Positions 1 to 12,001 of a stretch of DNA of 64,000 nt are shown piece by piece. How positions within the stretch are numbered: the first letter of the stretch is position 1; the number at the start of each line of letters is the position of its first letter. The notes beneath the pieces are model-generated. The model made no database searches. It was not told the origin of the DNA and worked only from the letters and a program-made list of their open reading frames with translations. The translations under genes were made by a program, and so were the position numbers. Source of the DNA: Vicia villosa (taxonomy: Eukaryota > Streptophyta > Magnoliopsida > Fabales > Fabaceae); assembly GCF_029867415.1 (NCBI RefSeq), contig NC_081183.1, positions 57,920,336 through 57,984,335 of the forward strand, given 5' to 3'.

Positions 1-1331
1 CCTATCAGGGGCACGTTACTTTAAGATCCTGTTGTTCATATGTTTAATCAATATTTGTTGATCAGAATATCCTCTTCAATATGTATACTACGGTAAGTCT
101 TCCTAACATTCATTTCAAGAGTTGAAGCCATGATCAGTTCATCCCCAACTTAGTTCAACTGAAGCCATGATCTGTTAACTTGCAACAATTATTCAATCAG
201 GGGCAATCTTCTTCAGCAATCCCCAAGCACAATTCATCAGTCCTTCTCAAAGGATCATTTGTTTGATACAGTTATCAGTGTGACAAGAAGTTTGTTCAAG
301 CATCTTCTTTCCAAGCAGAGTTTTCAGAATTTCCGTGTTGAGGAATCAAAGTTCCAATCTTGCCTCGCAAAAGAGTTAATCCCAGTCGTCATAAATAACT
401 ACATTGCATTGAGCATTCATCATGCATAGAAAAATTTAACATCATGCATAGAAACAAACTCATGCTCATTTACATTTTTCCAAGTCCTGTTGTTATCAAC
501 ATCTTACCTTGAGATCAAAGTCCAACTTACTTGGCACTGACCTTTAATATTATTCAATCACGCTTTACTCTTGATTGATCTTTATTTATATTCAATCATG
601 TTTTACTCTTGATGTTGGTTGATCGTGCTTTACTCTCGGTCGGTGTCTCAATCATGTTTTACTCTTGATGTTGTTTGATCGTGCTTTACTCTCGGTTGGT
701 GTCTCAATCATGTTTTACCCTTGATGTTGTTCAATCATGTTTTACTCTTGATGACCTTTGATGTTATCCAATCATGGTTTACTCTTGATTGCTTTTGATA
801 CTATTCAATCATGTTTTAGTCTTGATTGCCTATGATGTTATCCAATCATGGTTTACTCTTGATTGTCCGTTGATGATTATTCAATCATGTTTTAGTCTTG
901 ATTGCCTATGGTGATGTTCAATCATGTTTTACTCTTGAATGCCTCTGTAAATTTGTACTCCTTTCCAAATTCATTCATGTTTTACTCTTGAGTTATTTCT
1001 GATAGGGGTTCCAGAGATTTTTCTTTCTGAATATCTCTCTTGATTTCCTGTCCAAAGTTCCTTTCACGTTTTATTCCTGAAAGCTTCTGTGAAGTCCGAT
1101 TCTATTCCTGGATGACTTATACCTTTTCCCCAACGGAGTCTGTTTACTTCTCCCCAGTGGTGTCCTGTTTCCATCTTGTGGAAATCATATGCATTCATAA
1201 TCATAAGCATTACATTGCATCTCAGGTTCAAAAATTGTGTTTTTATATATATTTAAGTCTCTTCAATCACGTCGAAACGAAGATTTACAATCTTCACATC
1301 TCCGGATAGAAGAAACTTAAATAGGGGCATC
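1..1331 (+). repeat. 3' part of Ogre-like internal region (cut by window start)
   Basis: This is a near-identical copy of 7871-9201. It is the 3' untranslated part of an Ogre-like internal region and ends in the polypurine stretch AAATAGGGGCATC directly before LTR1. No coding frame is convincing. A degenerate tandem array fills 551-996 and is annotated separately. The rest is low-complexity, moderately AT-rich DNA with recurrent GGGGCA motifs. Confidence 0.8.
551..996 (+). repeat. Degenerate tandem repeat in 3' UTR
   Basis: More than ten imperfect copies of a module built around TTCAATCATGTTTTACTCTTG. Two versions alternate (ATCATGTTTTACTCTTGATG and ATCGTGCTTTACTCTCGGT) with spacers of variable length. 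The same array recurs at 8421-8866. Tandem arrays in the 3' UTR are a known feature of plant Ogre/Tat elements. Confidence 0.85.
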
Positions 1332-2735
1332 TGTTGCACCCCAATTTTAGACCTCTAAGATCCCATCATTTTCTAAGTGTTATGATCATTATTGTTATAC
1401 CCCAAAATTTGCCTGCGTTTTTTTAAAAAGAGAAGTCAACAGACTTCTGTCTAAAAATTTGGAGTTTTATACAATCTTGGATTTTTATTTCATAAATATC
1501 CTGATTTTATAAATACTTAATTTTTAGAATTTTTTATACAGTATTTTTGTTCGCTGTTAAATTTATTCTTACATAAACGCCAAATACTGTTTATCACTTC
1601 ATACACTGTTTATTTGAGATTTATTTTCAGATAAATAATGCTGACGTAGTTGGTACAGAATTAAAATTTGCAGGCACGGAGTCCGGGTTTCAGATTATAC
1701 TGGAGAACGAGTTTTTGAGACCTCAAATGGATTTCATGGATCTCCATACATCTCAAAGTACCACTAGGAAAATTTTCAAACTTCGATTCGCTCGGACGCA
1801 CAGTCAACAGCTCAAACAGTCAACAGACGACCAGTTTGACCAAAAAGTCAACAGACAGTCAAAAATGCAATTTTTTGTCAGCATCCATATTTTGTCAAAA
1901 GATTCATCAATTGATCAAGGATTTATCATAATTCATCAAGAAAAGTTCAGAAATCAACAAAACTCAAAATTGCAAAATTAGAGTTTTTTACCTAAAAGTC
2001 AACTGAACTTTGACCGACCATAACTCTCTCATAATTTATCAGAAAAATTCCAACCAAAGCTCATTCTCAAGGAAATTCAATTCTCTACAACTTTGATGTT
2101 GGGACCAAGGTCAAGAAATGCGTTCGCCTAAGAGATATAAGCCAAAATATTACAGGTCATTTTCAAAGTCAACAAAAAGCAGTTTTTTGTCAAAGCTCAT
2201 ATCATCAAGATAACTTCTCCAAATGCAAAAACGCTTCCAAAGTGGCTTGTAGAGGACATCTTGGGCTTTCCAAAAAGTAAAAGAACACTTTCATAGGATC
2301 AAAATTGAGGGAGATATGCCTTGATGAAGTTGACCTTTTTTGGAAAAATGCATGAAACAAGTAATGACCAAAACTTGATTCTTTTTCAAAAAGGCCAATT
2401 CTTTTGTGATTCAATCTTGATTCCCATATGTCTAAAGGGCATCCACGATCTATCCATGATTCATGACACTTTTATTTCATTTTAATTAAATTTTATTCAT
2501 TTAAAGTTTAATTAAAGTGAGATAATTCAAAGATATTATCAAAGATGCTTATGGTTGCCAATCAAGACCAATTCAAGATGCTTAAAGATATTATTGCAAG
2601 ATTGAAGAGAATAACACTTGAGTGTTTTAACCATGGTTAAAGAAATGCACTCATTGAAAGAATATTTCATTCTTTTTCCACAAAATTAATCATGACAATT
2701 CCAACTTGCAAGGCTTCCATATCAAATCATTTGCC

Positions 2736-2743
2736 TATAAATA
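2736..2743 (+). promoter_or_regulatory. TATA box of LTR1
   Basis: TATAAATA in a GC-containing context (GCCTATAAATAGAAC), about 1.4 kb into the LTR. Transcription would be expected to start about 30 bp downstream, near 2770. The box is conserved in LTR2 at 10605. Confidence 0.65.
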
Positions 2744-3713
2744 GAACTTCATTTTCTTCATTCAAAGAGAGGAAAAAAAAAGGGAGGAACACAAAGAACA
2801 ACAATCACCACAAAGTCATAGCTTAAGTTTATATTTTTGCAAAAGTTTCAAGAAACTTGTAAAAATCAAGGCTCATTCAAATAGCCACTTTCAATCAATT
2901 TCAATCACTCTATTCCACTCTTGGGACATCATAGAGTAAGTACAATGTAATTTTTAATATGTAGTAGTGTTAGGAGTTCATGAATTAAAAACTCCATATT
3001 TATGCATATTTTTAATTTCTCAAAAAAAATGTTTTAATTTTAGTTTTAAGTTGATTTAATTTTTAACATAAAAATATTTTATTTCTTTTTATAATTAATT
3101 TATTTTGCTTAACTAATTAGTAATTATGTAAATATTGCTTTTTAATTATTTTCAACCAATCAAAAAACTCCAAAAATATTTTCCTTTTAGATTTAGGTTT
3201 ATATTTTTATAATCTAATTTCTAACATAAAAAAGAATATTTTTCTTGTTAAGTTTAATTATTTGTATAATTATTTGTTTAATTAGCTTGTTAATTAACTT
3301 AAAATCAATTCCAAAAAAATCACAAAAAAAAATGAATTAAGTTTAATTTGTTTTATATTTATTTTTGTATATTACTTGATATTATTTCTTATCTTTTTCT
3401 TTGTCCCGAATTGGAATAAAAGATCAAATATGGCAGAGATTGTATGTAGTTGATTTAAGACTTTTGGAAATTTATCGTGTAGTCGCTATGATTCTATCAA
3501 GCTTCTGATAAATTTTCATTAACTTTAAATCTGAGATCATCATTCACTCACCATCGATCTTCACTAACATCGTGAATATACTTGACTAGCTTCAAGATGA
3601 TTCGCGTGCTAACATACTAACAATTAACTTTAAATTCCGCATTTTATTATATTGTTCTTTATATTTCTTGCTTTATACTTTATTTTATCATTCATCATAT
3701 TTATATTTATGTT

Positions 3714-4130
3714 ATTTTCTCTTTGTCCATTTGGACATATTATTTATAGTCGTGTTATTTTTTCTTTGTCCATTTGGACATATTATTTATGTTTCTGTTA
3801 TTTTTTCTTTGTCCATTTGGACATATTATTTATTGTTTCTATCATTTTTTCTTTGTCCATTTGGACATATTATTTATTGTTTCTGTCATTTTTTCTTTGT
3901 CCATTTGGACATATTATTTATGTTTCTGCTATTTTTTTCTTTGTCCATTTGGACATATTATTTATATTTCTGCTATTTTTTCTTTGTCCATTTGGACATA
4001 TTATTTATATTTCTGCTATTTTTTCTTTGTCCATTTGGACGTTTATATTCCGCTATTTTCTCTTTGTCCATTTGGACGCTATGTTTATATTTCCGCTATT
4101 TTCTTTTTGTCCACTTGGACCATACTTTAC
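3714..4130 (+). repeat. Tandem array with TGTCCA/TGGACA hairpin units in LTR1
   Basis: About ten copies of a ~44-bp unit whose core is TTTGTCCATTTGGACATATT. TGTCCA and TGGACA form a 6-bp stem with a 2-base loop. The array is open in all three forward frames simply because the unit lacks stops; the predicted repetitive hydrophobic peptides are not credible proteins. The spacer types differ in order from the LTR2 copy. Confidence 0.85.
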
Positions 4131-5093
4131 TTTTATGCTAAAACACTAATAAACAACAAAAATCTAAAAAAAAACGCTTAAGGTTCTCTCTTGGACTACT
4201 GGTTACTATCTCTAGCATTTTGGAGATTCGGACTTATGGACTTAGTGCCTCTGGACCCCTATCATGTTATTACTCTATGGTTGTTCTGTCTGTCTGGCAT
4301 TGGATTGTTGTCTGTTTGTGTATGCAGGTATTTCCTTGAAAGTCCTTGATGGTTAATTCCGAGGCATTGAGATAAGGATTTTACCCGAAAACAGCCGTTA
4401 CTCTGCCCGATTTTCATCAGAATTTTAATGTGATTAATGCAAAGTGGTGCTAAAGATAATAAGTTCATCTGGATCCCCAAGTGGTAATGCGTCGGTCAAC
4501 TGTTGGTTTCTTATTTTGGTCAGATCATTCTCTCTTTAAACTTTTATTTTAAGCACTAGGATAGCCTCTTCATCTCCTCCCACTTCTTAAATTTTCAAAA
4601 TCTCCTCCCTTTTTCCAAAATCTTCTTATGTTTGTAAAACCTCTTTTAAAAATCTTTTCTTATAAAATACCTTTTGCCCTTAGTGGCTTTTCTTTCAAAG
4701 TTTAGACACGATTAAATGTTGTAGTGAGTTGTGATACCCCACGATTTTGAGATTGATAGATATAATGGAATCTTTTCCACGTGAGAGAGATAGTGTCATA
4801 CTCGTTGATTTTCATCCGAGTTGGAGCTCTTCTTTCATTTGTGATGCAAAGAATCTATTTGTTCTCATGATCAAGATCAATGGCTGAGTATTTCTCTCCG
4901 ACGAAGATAAAGTGTTTATTCCTTTTAAAAAAAACCGTTTTCCCTTTTAAGCGGAACTACATTAGCTTTGACTTCTCCATTGCACCGAGGAGGTATGTAG
5001 GCACAAGGCTTAATGTCTTGCCGAGCTTATTTTAAAAATCAAACAAGAGAAAAAGTGATCTAAGCAAAATTAAGAGCCCATGGATAACCATGG

Positions 5094-5126
5094 ATACAAA
5101 GGGTGCTTAAAACCTTCCCTTTGTAT
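5094..5126 (+). other. Conserved terminal LTR hairpin (family 1 version)
   Basis: The arms ATACAAAGGG and CCCTTTGTAT give a perfect 10-bp stem around a 13-base loop. The equivalent hairpin in the other families has ATGCAAAGGG/CCCTTTGCAT, a compensatory A-T to G-C change. It lies about 165 bp before the LTR end, next to paired CCATGG palindromes. Confidence 0.7.
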
Positions 5127-5213
5127 AACCAACCCCCCGAACCCAAAATCTGTCAAAAGGTCTTTTTCTGTTCTTTTATGCCTTTCCTAAATGTTGGATA
5201 AAATAAAAGTCGG

Positions 5214-5223
5214 TGGCGACTCT
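5214..5223 (+). other. Primer-site-like decamer in LTR1
   Basis: TGGCGACTCT is identical to the first ten bases of the downstream primer-binding site at 5296, but lies inside the LTR. It is present at the same place in LTR2, A, B and both young LTRs, and in LTR C with one change. Confidence 0.7.
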
Positions 5224-5295
5224 TGCAAAAATATAAAAAATCCAAAAAAAGAAAGAGCAAGGAGTTAGTTCCTCAAAAAACCGAGTTTACAGAAC

Positions 5296-5313
5296 TGGCG
5301 ACTCTGCTGGGGA
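5296..5313 (+). other. tRNA-Arg primer-binding site, family 1, unit 1
   Basis: TGGCGACTCTGCTGGGGA is complementary, with about one mismatch, to the 3' end of plant tRNA-Arg including CCA (from memory of the tRNA sequence). tRNA-Arg priming is characteristic of legume Ogre elements. It lies four bases after the LTR end. Confidence 0.85.
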
Positions 5314-6221
5314 GTGAAAATCTTTTTAAAGAGGGGTTACCTTAGAATTTTTGATCACTTTAATATTTGCTTATATTTGTTTATTTTATTATTTTTTGCT
5401 ATTCTGGATATATGTGTGGTTCCGTCACTTGAGATACATTATGGACAAATCCTAACCCGGATTAAGTACATATAAGAATTAGGTGGAGGGTATAGTCATG
5501 TACAGGCGTACGTGAGAATCCTTCCGCTCAGTGGAGGTTCCTTGTTGGTAATATATGTTTAGCATGTTTCGTAGCGAAGACATTATTGCTTTGATTGAAC
5601 TGTAGAAGCTGAGTTGGCCGTAGAACCCCAACCCATCCTGGCCTTATTAGGTTGTGGCGCAGAAACTATTCAGGTGTAGACTTGGATTAGTTGTCATGCG
5701 GAGAGCGACACTCAAACGAGTTTTTCTTGAGAATATTGCTGGCTCACAAGTTCAGCTGTGCAAGCCGGTAATATCCGAAAGAAAAATGTAGACTCTGACG
5801 TATCAGTAGAACATGTTATGCAGGTGATTAACCCTAATACTATCCAATATTTGGTTCTTTGACCTCATGCTCGTGACGTTGAACTTTGGAACCTACCTTA
5901 TGTGCACCATGTTTGTGTTACAATTTCTGTATATGTGGCATTCATGCATTTATACATTCATAAAAATCTTTTCCTTTGATTTCCAATGAACTCAGAGGTA
6001 TTTTTTTGTAAACATCGTAAGTTTCATCAAACTCAATGGATCTTGGGTGTTGATGGGGTGAAAACTCTAATCCACCAAAATGGATGATTGATTTTGATGA
6101 TAACTTATTCAATGCTTTAATCCAATGCTCTAATGTTTGCAAATTAATATCTTAAGTTCTTTGAAACTCAAATAATAAAAACAACAATTACATCATTTGC
6201 ATACATACATCTAGGTCATCC
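5314..6221 (+). other. Untranslated leader, family 1, unit 1
   Basis: No credible ORF. A stretch at about 5430-5520 (ATGGACAAATCCTAACCCGG and a following ATAGTCATG) is recognisably homologous to the leaders of the gag-bearing elements at 18220-18290 and 50360-50420. This suggests a conserved function such as packaging. Confidence 0.6.
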
Positions 6222-6482
6222 ATGAAACTTATCCCCGTCTGTCTCCATCTTCGAAGTTGTCTGTCTACCATCAAGTTGATTCCTCCTCCTCGGAATCCTC
6301 TTACAGAAGGTTTTAGGTCTGATCTTCATTGTCCTTTCCATCAAGGGGCAGCGGGCCATGATTTAGAAAGATGTTTCCCTTTGAAGGCCAGAGTTCAAAA
6401 GTTGGTTAGATCAAAGATGTTATCTTTTAAGAATGTTGGTCCCAATGTTGTCACTAATCCTTTGCCCAACCAGAGTGGCTGA
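6222..6482 (+). pseudogene. Remnant of Ogre-like Gag C-terminus (zinc knuckle)
   Basis: An 86-codon frame ending in TGA. Its middle, CPFHQGAAGHDLERCFPLK, is the atypical C-x2-H-x5-H-x4-C knuckle seen at the end of the longer Gag proteins in this window (CAYHSNSPGHDTENCWPLK). The tail, PNVVTNPLPNQ, matches PNVITAPLPNH there. The whole N-terminal and central Gag domain is missing. The ATG is simply the first in the open frame, so expression as a separate protein is unproven. I read it as what remains of gag after an internal deletion in a non-autonomous element. Confidence 0.7.
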
Positions 6483-9201
6483 AGACGAGTCAAAGGCAAT
6501 TATCTTCCTAAAGCCAAGTGTTTTAGACGGGATAGCTTATCCCTGTTGCTGATTAGTCACTAGGCCTTGTTTCTTTATTGTTTGCATTTCCTTAATTGTG
6601 CTGTTTACTTTTAGACTTTGTTTGTTTATGAATGGTGAATTTAATGAAATGAGCATCGTATGTTTGAATTCATTTTCATCTACTATGTCTATGTTTATGC
6701 TTCTTTTACAAAAAAAAAAAAAAAAATTCTATTTTGCTTTCTCTATCAAACTTGTGTTTTATGCAAAGATTGGAGGGAAGATGATGACAACGAAATACCC
6801 AGGTTGTTGAACTGTATGCTTTCAAATAAAACTGTGCTGACGATGTACAGGCATTGTTTCAATTCCCAAACACTGGAGATATTAGGATGATAATCCCTCG
6901 TTCACCCCTTTGAGCCTGGAAGTTGGTGTTTCTTTCTGTACGAAATAACCCACATTTTAACCCGGGGCAGGGTAGTTCCCAGTTAATTTGTTTGTGCATT
7001 CTATTTTAAGAGAATCATTCAATACACCTTTCAACAAGTGTTTTAATCACAAGCTTTCCTCCGCATACATCAAAGAAATGTTGGAGACGCCAAGCAAAAG
7101 CCAATGATGGGTCATTATAATCATTAAGCAGGATAGTCACTATCTTTCAAAAAAAGTATCAAAAAAGAAAATCAAAGAAAAGCCTGCTAAGTCAAAATCA
7201 AAAAATGACTTAGGAAAAAATTAAGGCATCCCGCTGACTGTAAGTTCAAAATAAACAGTTCAGGCAAAAGTTAGGGATATCAAAAGGAAAAAAGGAGAGA
7301 TAAGTCAATAAATTCTTGAACCACAAAATGTTGTGACTATCAAAAGGAAGAAGTGACTGGCATCTCCAAGTTTTCTTGGCTTGTGAACTACCATCATTAC
7401 AAGAGGTAAAATTCCAAAAGTCTCTTGGTACCTGAATGCATATTTTGAATTAACTGGGTTTAGGACTGAATATCATCACGAAGATGGGGTGGGTTACAAA
7501 AATTTTGAGCCTTATACCTTTTGTTTTTTAAACCGTGAACCTGACCACGTTACAACCTTCAAAAGCCCTAATTGAAGCAAGGTTTATTTTGAAAGCATAC
7601 TACAACAAGGTTGCGTAAGCTGACTCCCAAGAGATTTGCCAATCATTTATTTTGATATCATACTTTTACTTTGAATTTCTCAAACCATTGTGTTTTGACC
7701 AATAATTCCATTTTCTTTATATATATAACATCTTTCCAATAATGATTTTGACTTCAAAAAAATATGTTTTGAGCATTGCATTAAAATTACCATTCTTGAA
7801 TGAACATTTATTTGCAAGTAAGCACTCATCTTTAAGAAAGTTCAAACAGTCGGGAAACTTGATCAGTGATCCTATCAGGGGCACGTTACTTTAAGATCCT
7901 GTTGTTCATATGTTTAATCAAGATTTGTTGATCAGAATATCCTCTTCAATATGTATACTATGGTAAGTCTTCCTAACATTCATTTTAAGAGTTGAAGCCA
8001 TGATCAGTTCATCCCCAACTTAGTTCAACTGAAGCCATGATCTGTTAACTTGCAACAATTATTCAATCAGGGGCAATCTTCTTCAGCAATCCCCAAGCAC
8101 AATTTATCAGTCCTTCTCAAAGGATCATTTGTTTGATACAGTTATCAGTGTGACAAGAAGTTTGTTCAAGCATCTTCTTTCCAAGCAGAGTTTTCAGAAT
8201 TTCCGTGTTGAGGAATCAAAGTTCCAATCTTGCCTCGCAAAAGAGTTAATCCCAGTCGTCATAAATAACTACATTGCATTGAGCATTCATCATGCATAGA
8301 AAAATTTAACATCATGCATAGAAACAAACTCATGCTCATTTACATTTTTCCAAGTCCTGTTGTTATCAACATCTTACCTTGAGATCAAAGTCCAACTTAC
8401 TTGGCATTGACCTTTAATATTATTCAATCACGCTTTACTCTTGATTGATCTTTATTTATATTCAATCATGTTTTACTCTTGATGTTGGTTGATCGTGCTT
8501 TACTCTCGGTCGGTGTCTCAATCATGTTTTACTCTTGATGTTGTTTGATCGTGCTTTACTCTCGGTTGGTGTCTCAATCATGTTTTACCCTTGATGTTGT
8601 TCAATCATGTTTTACTCTTGATGAACTTTGATGTTATCCAATCATGGCTTACTCTTGATTGCTTTTGATACTATTCAATCATGTTTTAGTCTTGATTGCC
8701 TATGATGTTATCCAATTATGGTTTACTCTTGATTGTCCGTTGATGATTATTCAATCATGTTTTAGTCTTGATTGCCTATGGTGATGTTCAATCATGTTTT
8801 ACTCTTGAATGCCTCTGTAAATTTGTACTCCTTTCCAAATTCATTCATGTTTTACTCTTGAGTTATTTCTGATAGGGGTTCCAGAGATTTTTCTTTCTGA
8901 ATATCTCTCTTGATTTCCTGTCCAAAGTTCCTTTCACGTTTTATTCCTGAAAGCTTCTGTGAAGTCCGATTCTATTCCTGGATGACTTATACCTTTTCCC
9001 CAACGGAGTCTGTTTACTTCTCCCCAGTGGTGTCCTGTTTCCATCTCGTGGAAATCATATGCATTCATAATCATAAGCATTACATTGCATCTCAGGTTCA
9101 AAAATTGTGTTTTTATATATATTTAAGTCTCTTCAATCACGTCGAAACGAAGATTTACAATCTTCACATCTCCGGATAGAAGAAACTTAAATAGGGGCAT
9201 C
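6483..9201 (+). other. 3' untranslated region, family 1, unit 1
   Basis: Non-coding. It holds an A-run at about 6710-6725 that is longer than in the second unit, a block around 6835-6900 shared with the 3' UTRs of the gag-bearing elements (near 20965 and 53145), a tandem array at 8421-8866, and the polypurine stretch at about 9189-9201 that precedes LTR2. Short frames such as 8910-9179 have no recognisable domain and I do not call them genes. Confidence 0.7.
8421..8866 (+). repeat. Degenerate tandem repeat in 3' UTR, second copy
   Basis: Second copy of the 551-996 array, 7870 bp downstream, with only a few substitutions. It has the same alternating ATCATGTTTTACTCTTGATG and ATCGTGCTTTACTCTCGGT modules. 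Confidence 0.85.
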
Positions 9202-10604
9202 TGTTGCACCCCAATTTTTGACCTCTAAGATCCCATCATTTTCTAAGTGTTATGATCATTATTGTTATACCCCAAAATTTGCCTGCGTTTTTTTAAAAAG
9301 AGAAGTCAACAGACTTCTGTCTAAAAATTTGGAGTTTTATACAATCTTGGATTTTTATTTCATAAATATCCTGATTTTATAAATACTTAATTTTTAGAAT
9401 TTTTTATACAGTATTTTTGTTCGCTGTTAAATTTATTCTTACATAAACGCCAAATACTGTTTATCACTTCATACACTGTTTATTTGAGATTTATTTTCAG
9501 ATAAATAATGCTGACGTAGTTGGTACAGAATTAAAATTTGCAGGCACGGAGTCCGGGTTTCAGATTATACTGGAGAACGAGTTTTTGAGACCTCAAATGG
9601 ATTTCATGGATCTCCATACATCTCAAAGTACCACTAGGAAAATTTTCAAACTTCGATTCGCTCGGACGCACAGTCAACAGCTCAAACAGTCAACAGACGA
9701 CCAGTTTGACCAAAAAGTCAACAGACAGTCAAAAATGCAATTTTTTGTCAGCATCCATATTTTTTCAAAAGATTCATCAATTGATCAAGGATTTATCATA
9801 ATTCATCAAGAAAAGTTCAGAAATCAACAAAACTCAAAATTGCAAAATTAGAGTTTTTTACCTAAAAGTCAACTGAACTTTGACCGACCATAACTCTCTC
9901 ATAATTTATCAGAAAAATTCCAACCAAAGCTCATTCTCAAGGAAATTCAATTCTCTACAACTTTGATGCTGGGACCAAGGTCAAGAAATGCGTCCGCCTA
10001 AGAGATATAAGCCAAAACATTACAGGTCATTTTCAAAGTCAACAAAAAGCAGTTTTTTGTCAAAGCTCATATCATCAAGATAACTTCTCCAAATGCAAAA
10101 CGCTTCCAAAGTGGCTTGTAGAGGACATCTTGGGCTTTCCAAAAAGTAAAAGAACACTTTCATAGGATCAAAATTGAGGGAGATATGCCTTGATGAAGTT
10201 GACCTTTTTTGGAAAAATGCATGAAACAAGTAATGACCAAAACTTGATTCTTTTTCAAAAAGGCCAATTCTTTTGTGATTCAATCTTGATTCCCATATGT
10301 CTAAAGGGCATCCACGACCTATCCATGATTCATGACACTTTTATTTCATTTTAATTAAATTTTGTTCATTTAAAGTTTAATTAAAGTGAGATAATTCAAA
10401 GATATTATCAAAGATGCTTATGGTTGCCAATCAAGACCAATTCAAGATGCTTAAAGATATTATTGCAAGATTGAAGAGAATAACACTTGAGTGTTTTGAC
10501 CATGGTTAAAGAAATGCACTCATTGAAAGAATATTCCATTCTTTTTCCACAAAATTAATCATGACAATTCCAACTTGCAAGGCTTCCATATCAAATCATT
10601 TGCC

Positions 10605-10612
10605 TATAAATA
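10605..10612 (+). promoter_or_regulatory. TATA box of LTR2
   Basis: TATAAATA, in the same context as 2736 in LTR1. Confidence 0.65.
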
Positions 10613-11584
10613 GAACTTCATTTTCTTCATTCAAAGAGAGGAAAAAAAAAGGGAGGAACACAAAGAACAACAATCACCACAAAGTCATAGCTTAAGTTTA
10701 TATTTTTGCAAAAGTTTCAAGAAACTTGTAAAAATCAATGCTCATTCAAATAGCCACTTTCAATCAATTTCAATCACTCTATTCCACTCTTGGGACATCA
10801 TAGAGTAAGTACAATGTAATTTTTAATATGTAGTAGTGTTAGGAGTTCATGAATTAAAAACTCCATATTTATGCATATTTTTAATTTCTCAAAAAAAATG
10901 TTTTAATTTTAGTTTTAAGTTGATTTAATTTTTAACATAAAAATATTTTATTTCTTTTTTATAATTAATTTATTTTGCTTAACTAATTAGTAATTATGTA
11001 AATATTGCTTTTTAATTATTTTCAACCAATCAAAAAACTCCAAAAATATTTTCCTTTTAGATTTAGGTTTATATTTTTATAATCTAATTTCTAACATAAA
11101 AAAGAATATTTTTCTTGTTAAGTTTAATTATTTGTATAATTATTTGTTTAATTAGCTTGTTAATTAACTTAAAATCAATTCCAAAAAAATCACAAAAAAA
11201 AAATGAATTAAGTTTAATTTGTTTTATATTTATTTTTGTATATTATTTGATATTATTTCTTATCTTTTTCTTTGTCCCGAATTGGAATAAAAGATCAAAT
11301 ATGGCAGAGATTGTATGTAGTTGATTTAAGACTTTTGGAAATTTATCGTGTAGTCGCTATGATTCTATCAAGCTTCTGATAAATTTTCATTAACTTTAAA
11401 TCTGAGATCATCATTCACTCACCATCGATCTTCACTAACATCGTGAATATACTTGACTAGCTTCAAGATGATTCGCGTGCTAACATACTAACAATTAACT
11501 TTAAATTCCGCATTTTATTATATTGTTCTTTATATTTCTTGCTTTATACTTTATTTTATCATTCATCATATTTATATTTATGTT

Positions 11585-12001
11585 ATTTTCTCTTTGTCCA
11601 TTTGGACATATTATTTATGTTTCTGTTATTTTTTCTTTGTCCATTTGGACATATTATTTATGTTTCTGTTATTTTTTCTTTGTCCATTTGGACATATTAT
11701 TTATTGTTTCTGTCATTTTTTCTTTGTCCATTTGGACATATTATTTATTGTTTCTGTCATTTTTTCTTTGTCCATTTGGACATATTATTTATTGTTTCTG
11801 TCATTTTTTCTTTGTCCATTTGGACATATTATTTATATTTCTGCTATTTTTTCTTTGTCCATTTGGACATATTATTTATATTTCTGCTATTTTTTCTTTG
11901 TCCATTTGGACGTTTATATTCCGCTATTTTCTCTTTGTCCATTTGGACGCTATGTTTATATTTCCGCTATTTTCTTTTTGTCCACTTGGACCATACTTTA
12001 C
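11585..12001 (+). repeat. Tandem array with TGTCCA/TGGACA hairpin units in LTR2
   Basis: Same unit, same total length and same number of units as in LTR1. Spacers 1, 3 and 5 belong to different variant types, as if units had been exchanged by conversion between neighbours. Confidence 0.85.

Larger units (their letters stand above)
1332..5291 (+). repeat. LTR1, Ogre-like family 1
   Basis: A 3960-bp LTR. It begins TGTTGCACCCC just after the polypurine tract and ends TTTACA, four bases before a tRNA-Arg primer-binding site. It is nearly identical to LTR2. A second LTR-start-like sequence, TGTTATACCCCAAAATTTGC, lies 61 bp inside at 1393, so the 5' border could be argued to be there; the adjacent polypurine tract favours 1332. 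U3 is about 1.4 kb, up to the TATA box at 2736. The LTR also contains a hairpin-bearing tandem array (3714-4130) and a 3'-terminal hairpin (5094-5126). It has no coding content. Confidence 0.85.

Noticed and set aside
3652..4181. Three overlapping forward ORFs with repetitive hydrophobic peptides
   Set aside because: They are the three frames of a stop-free tandem repeat in an LTR; all three are equally open and the same occurs at 11523-12052.
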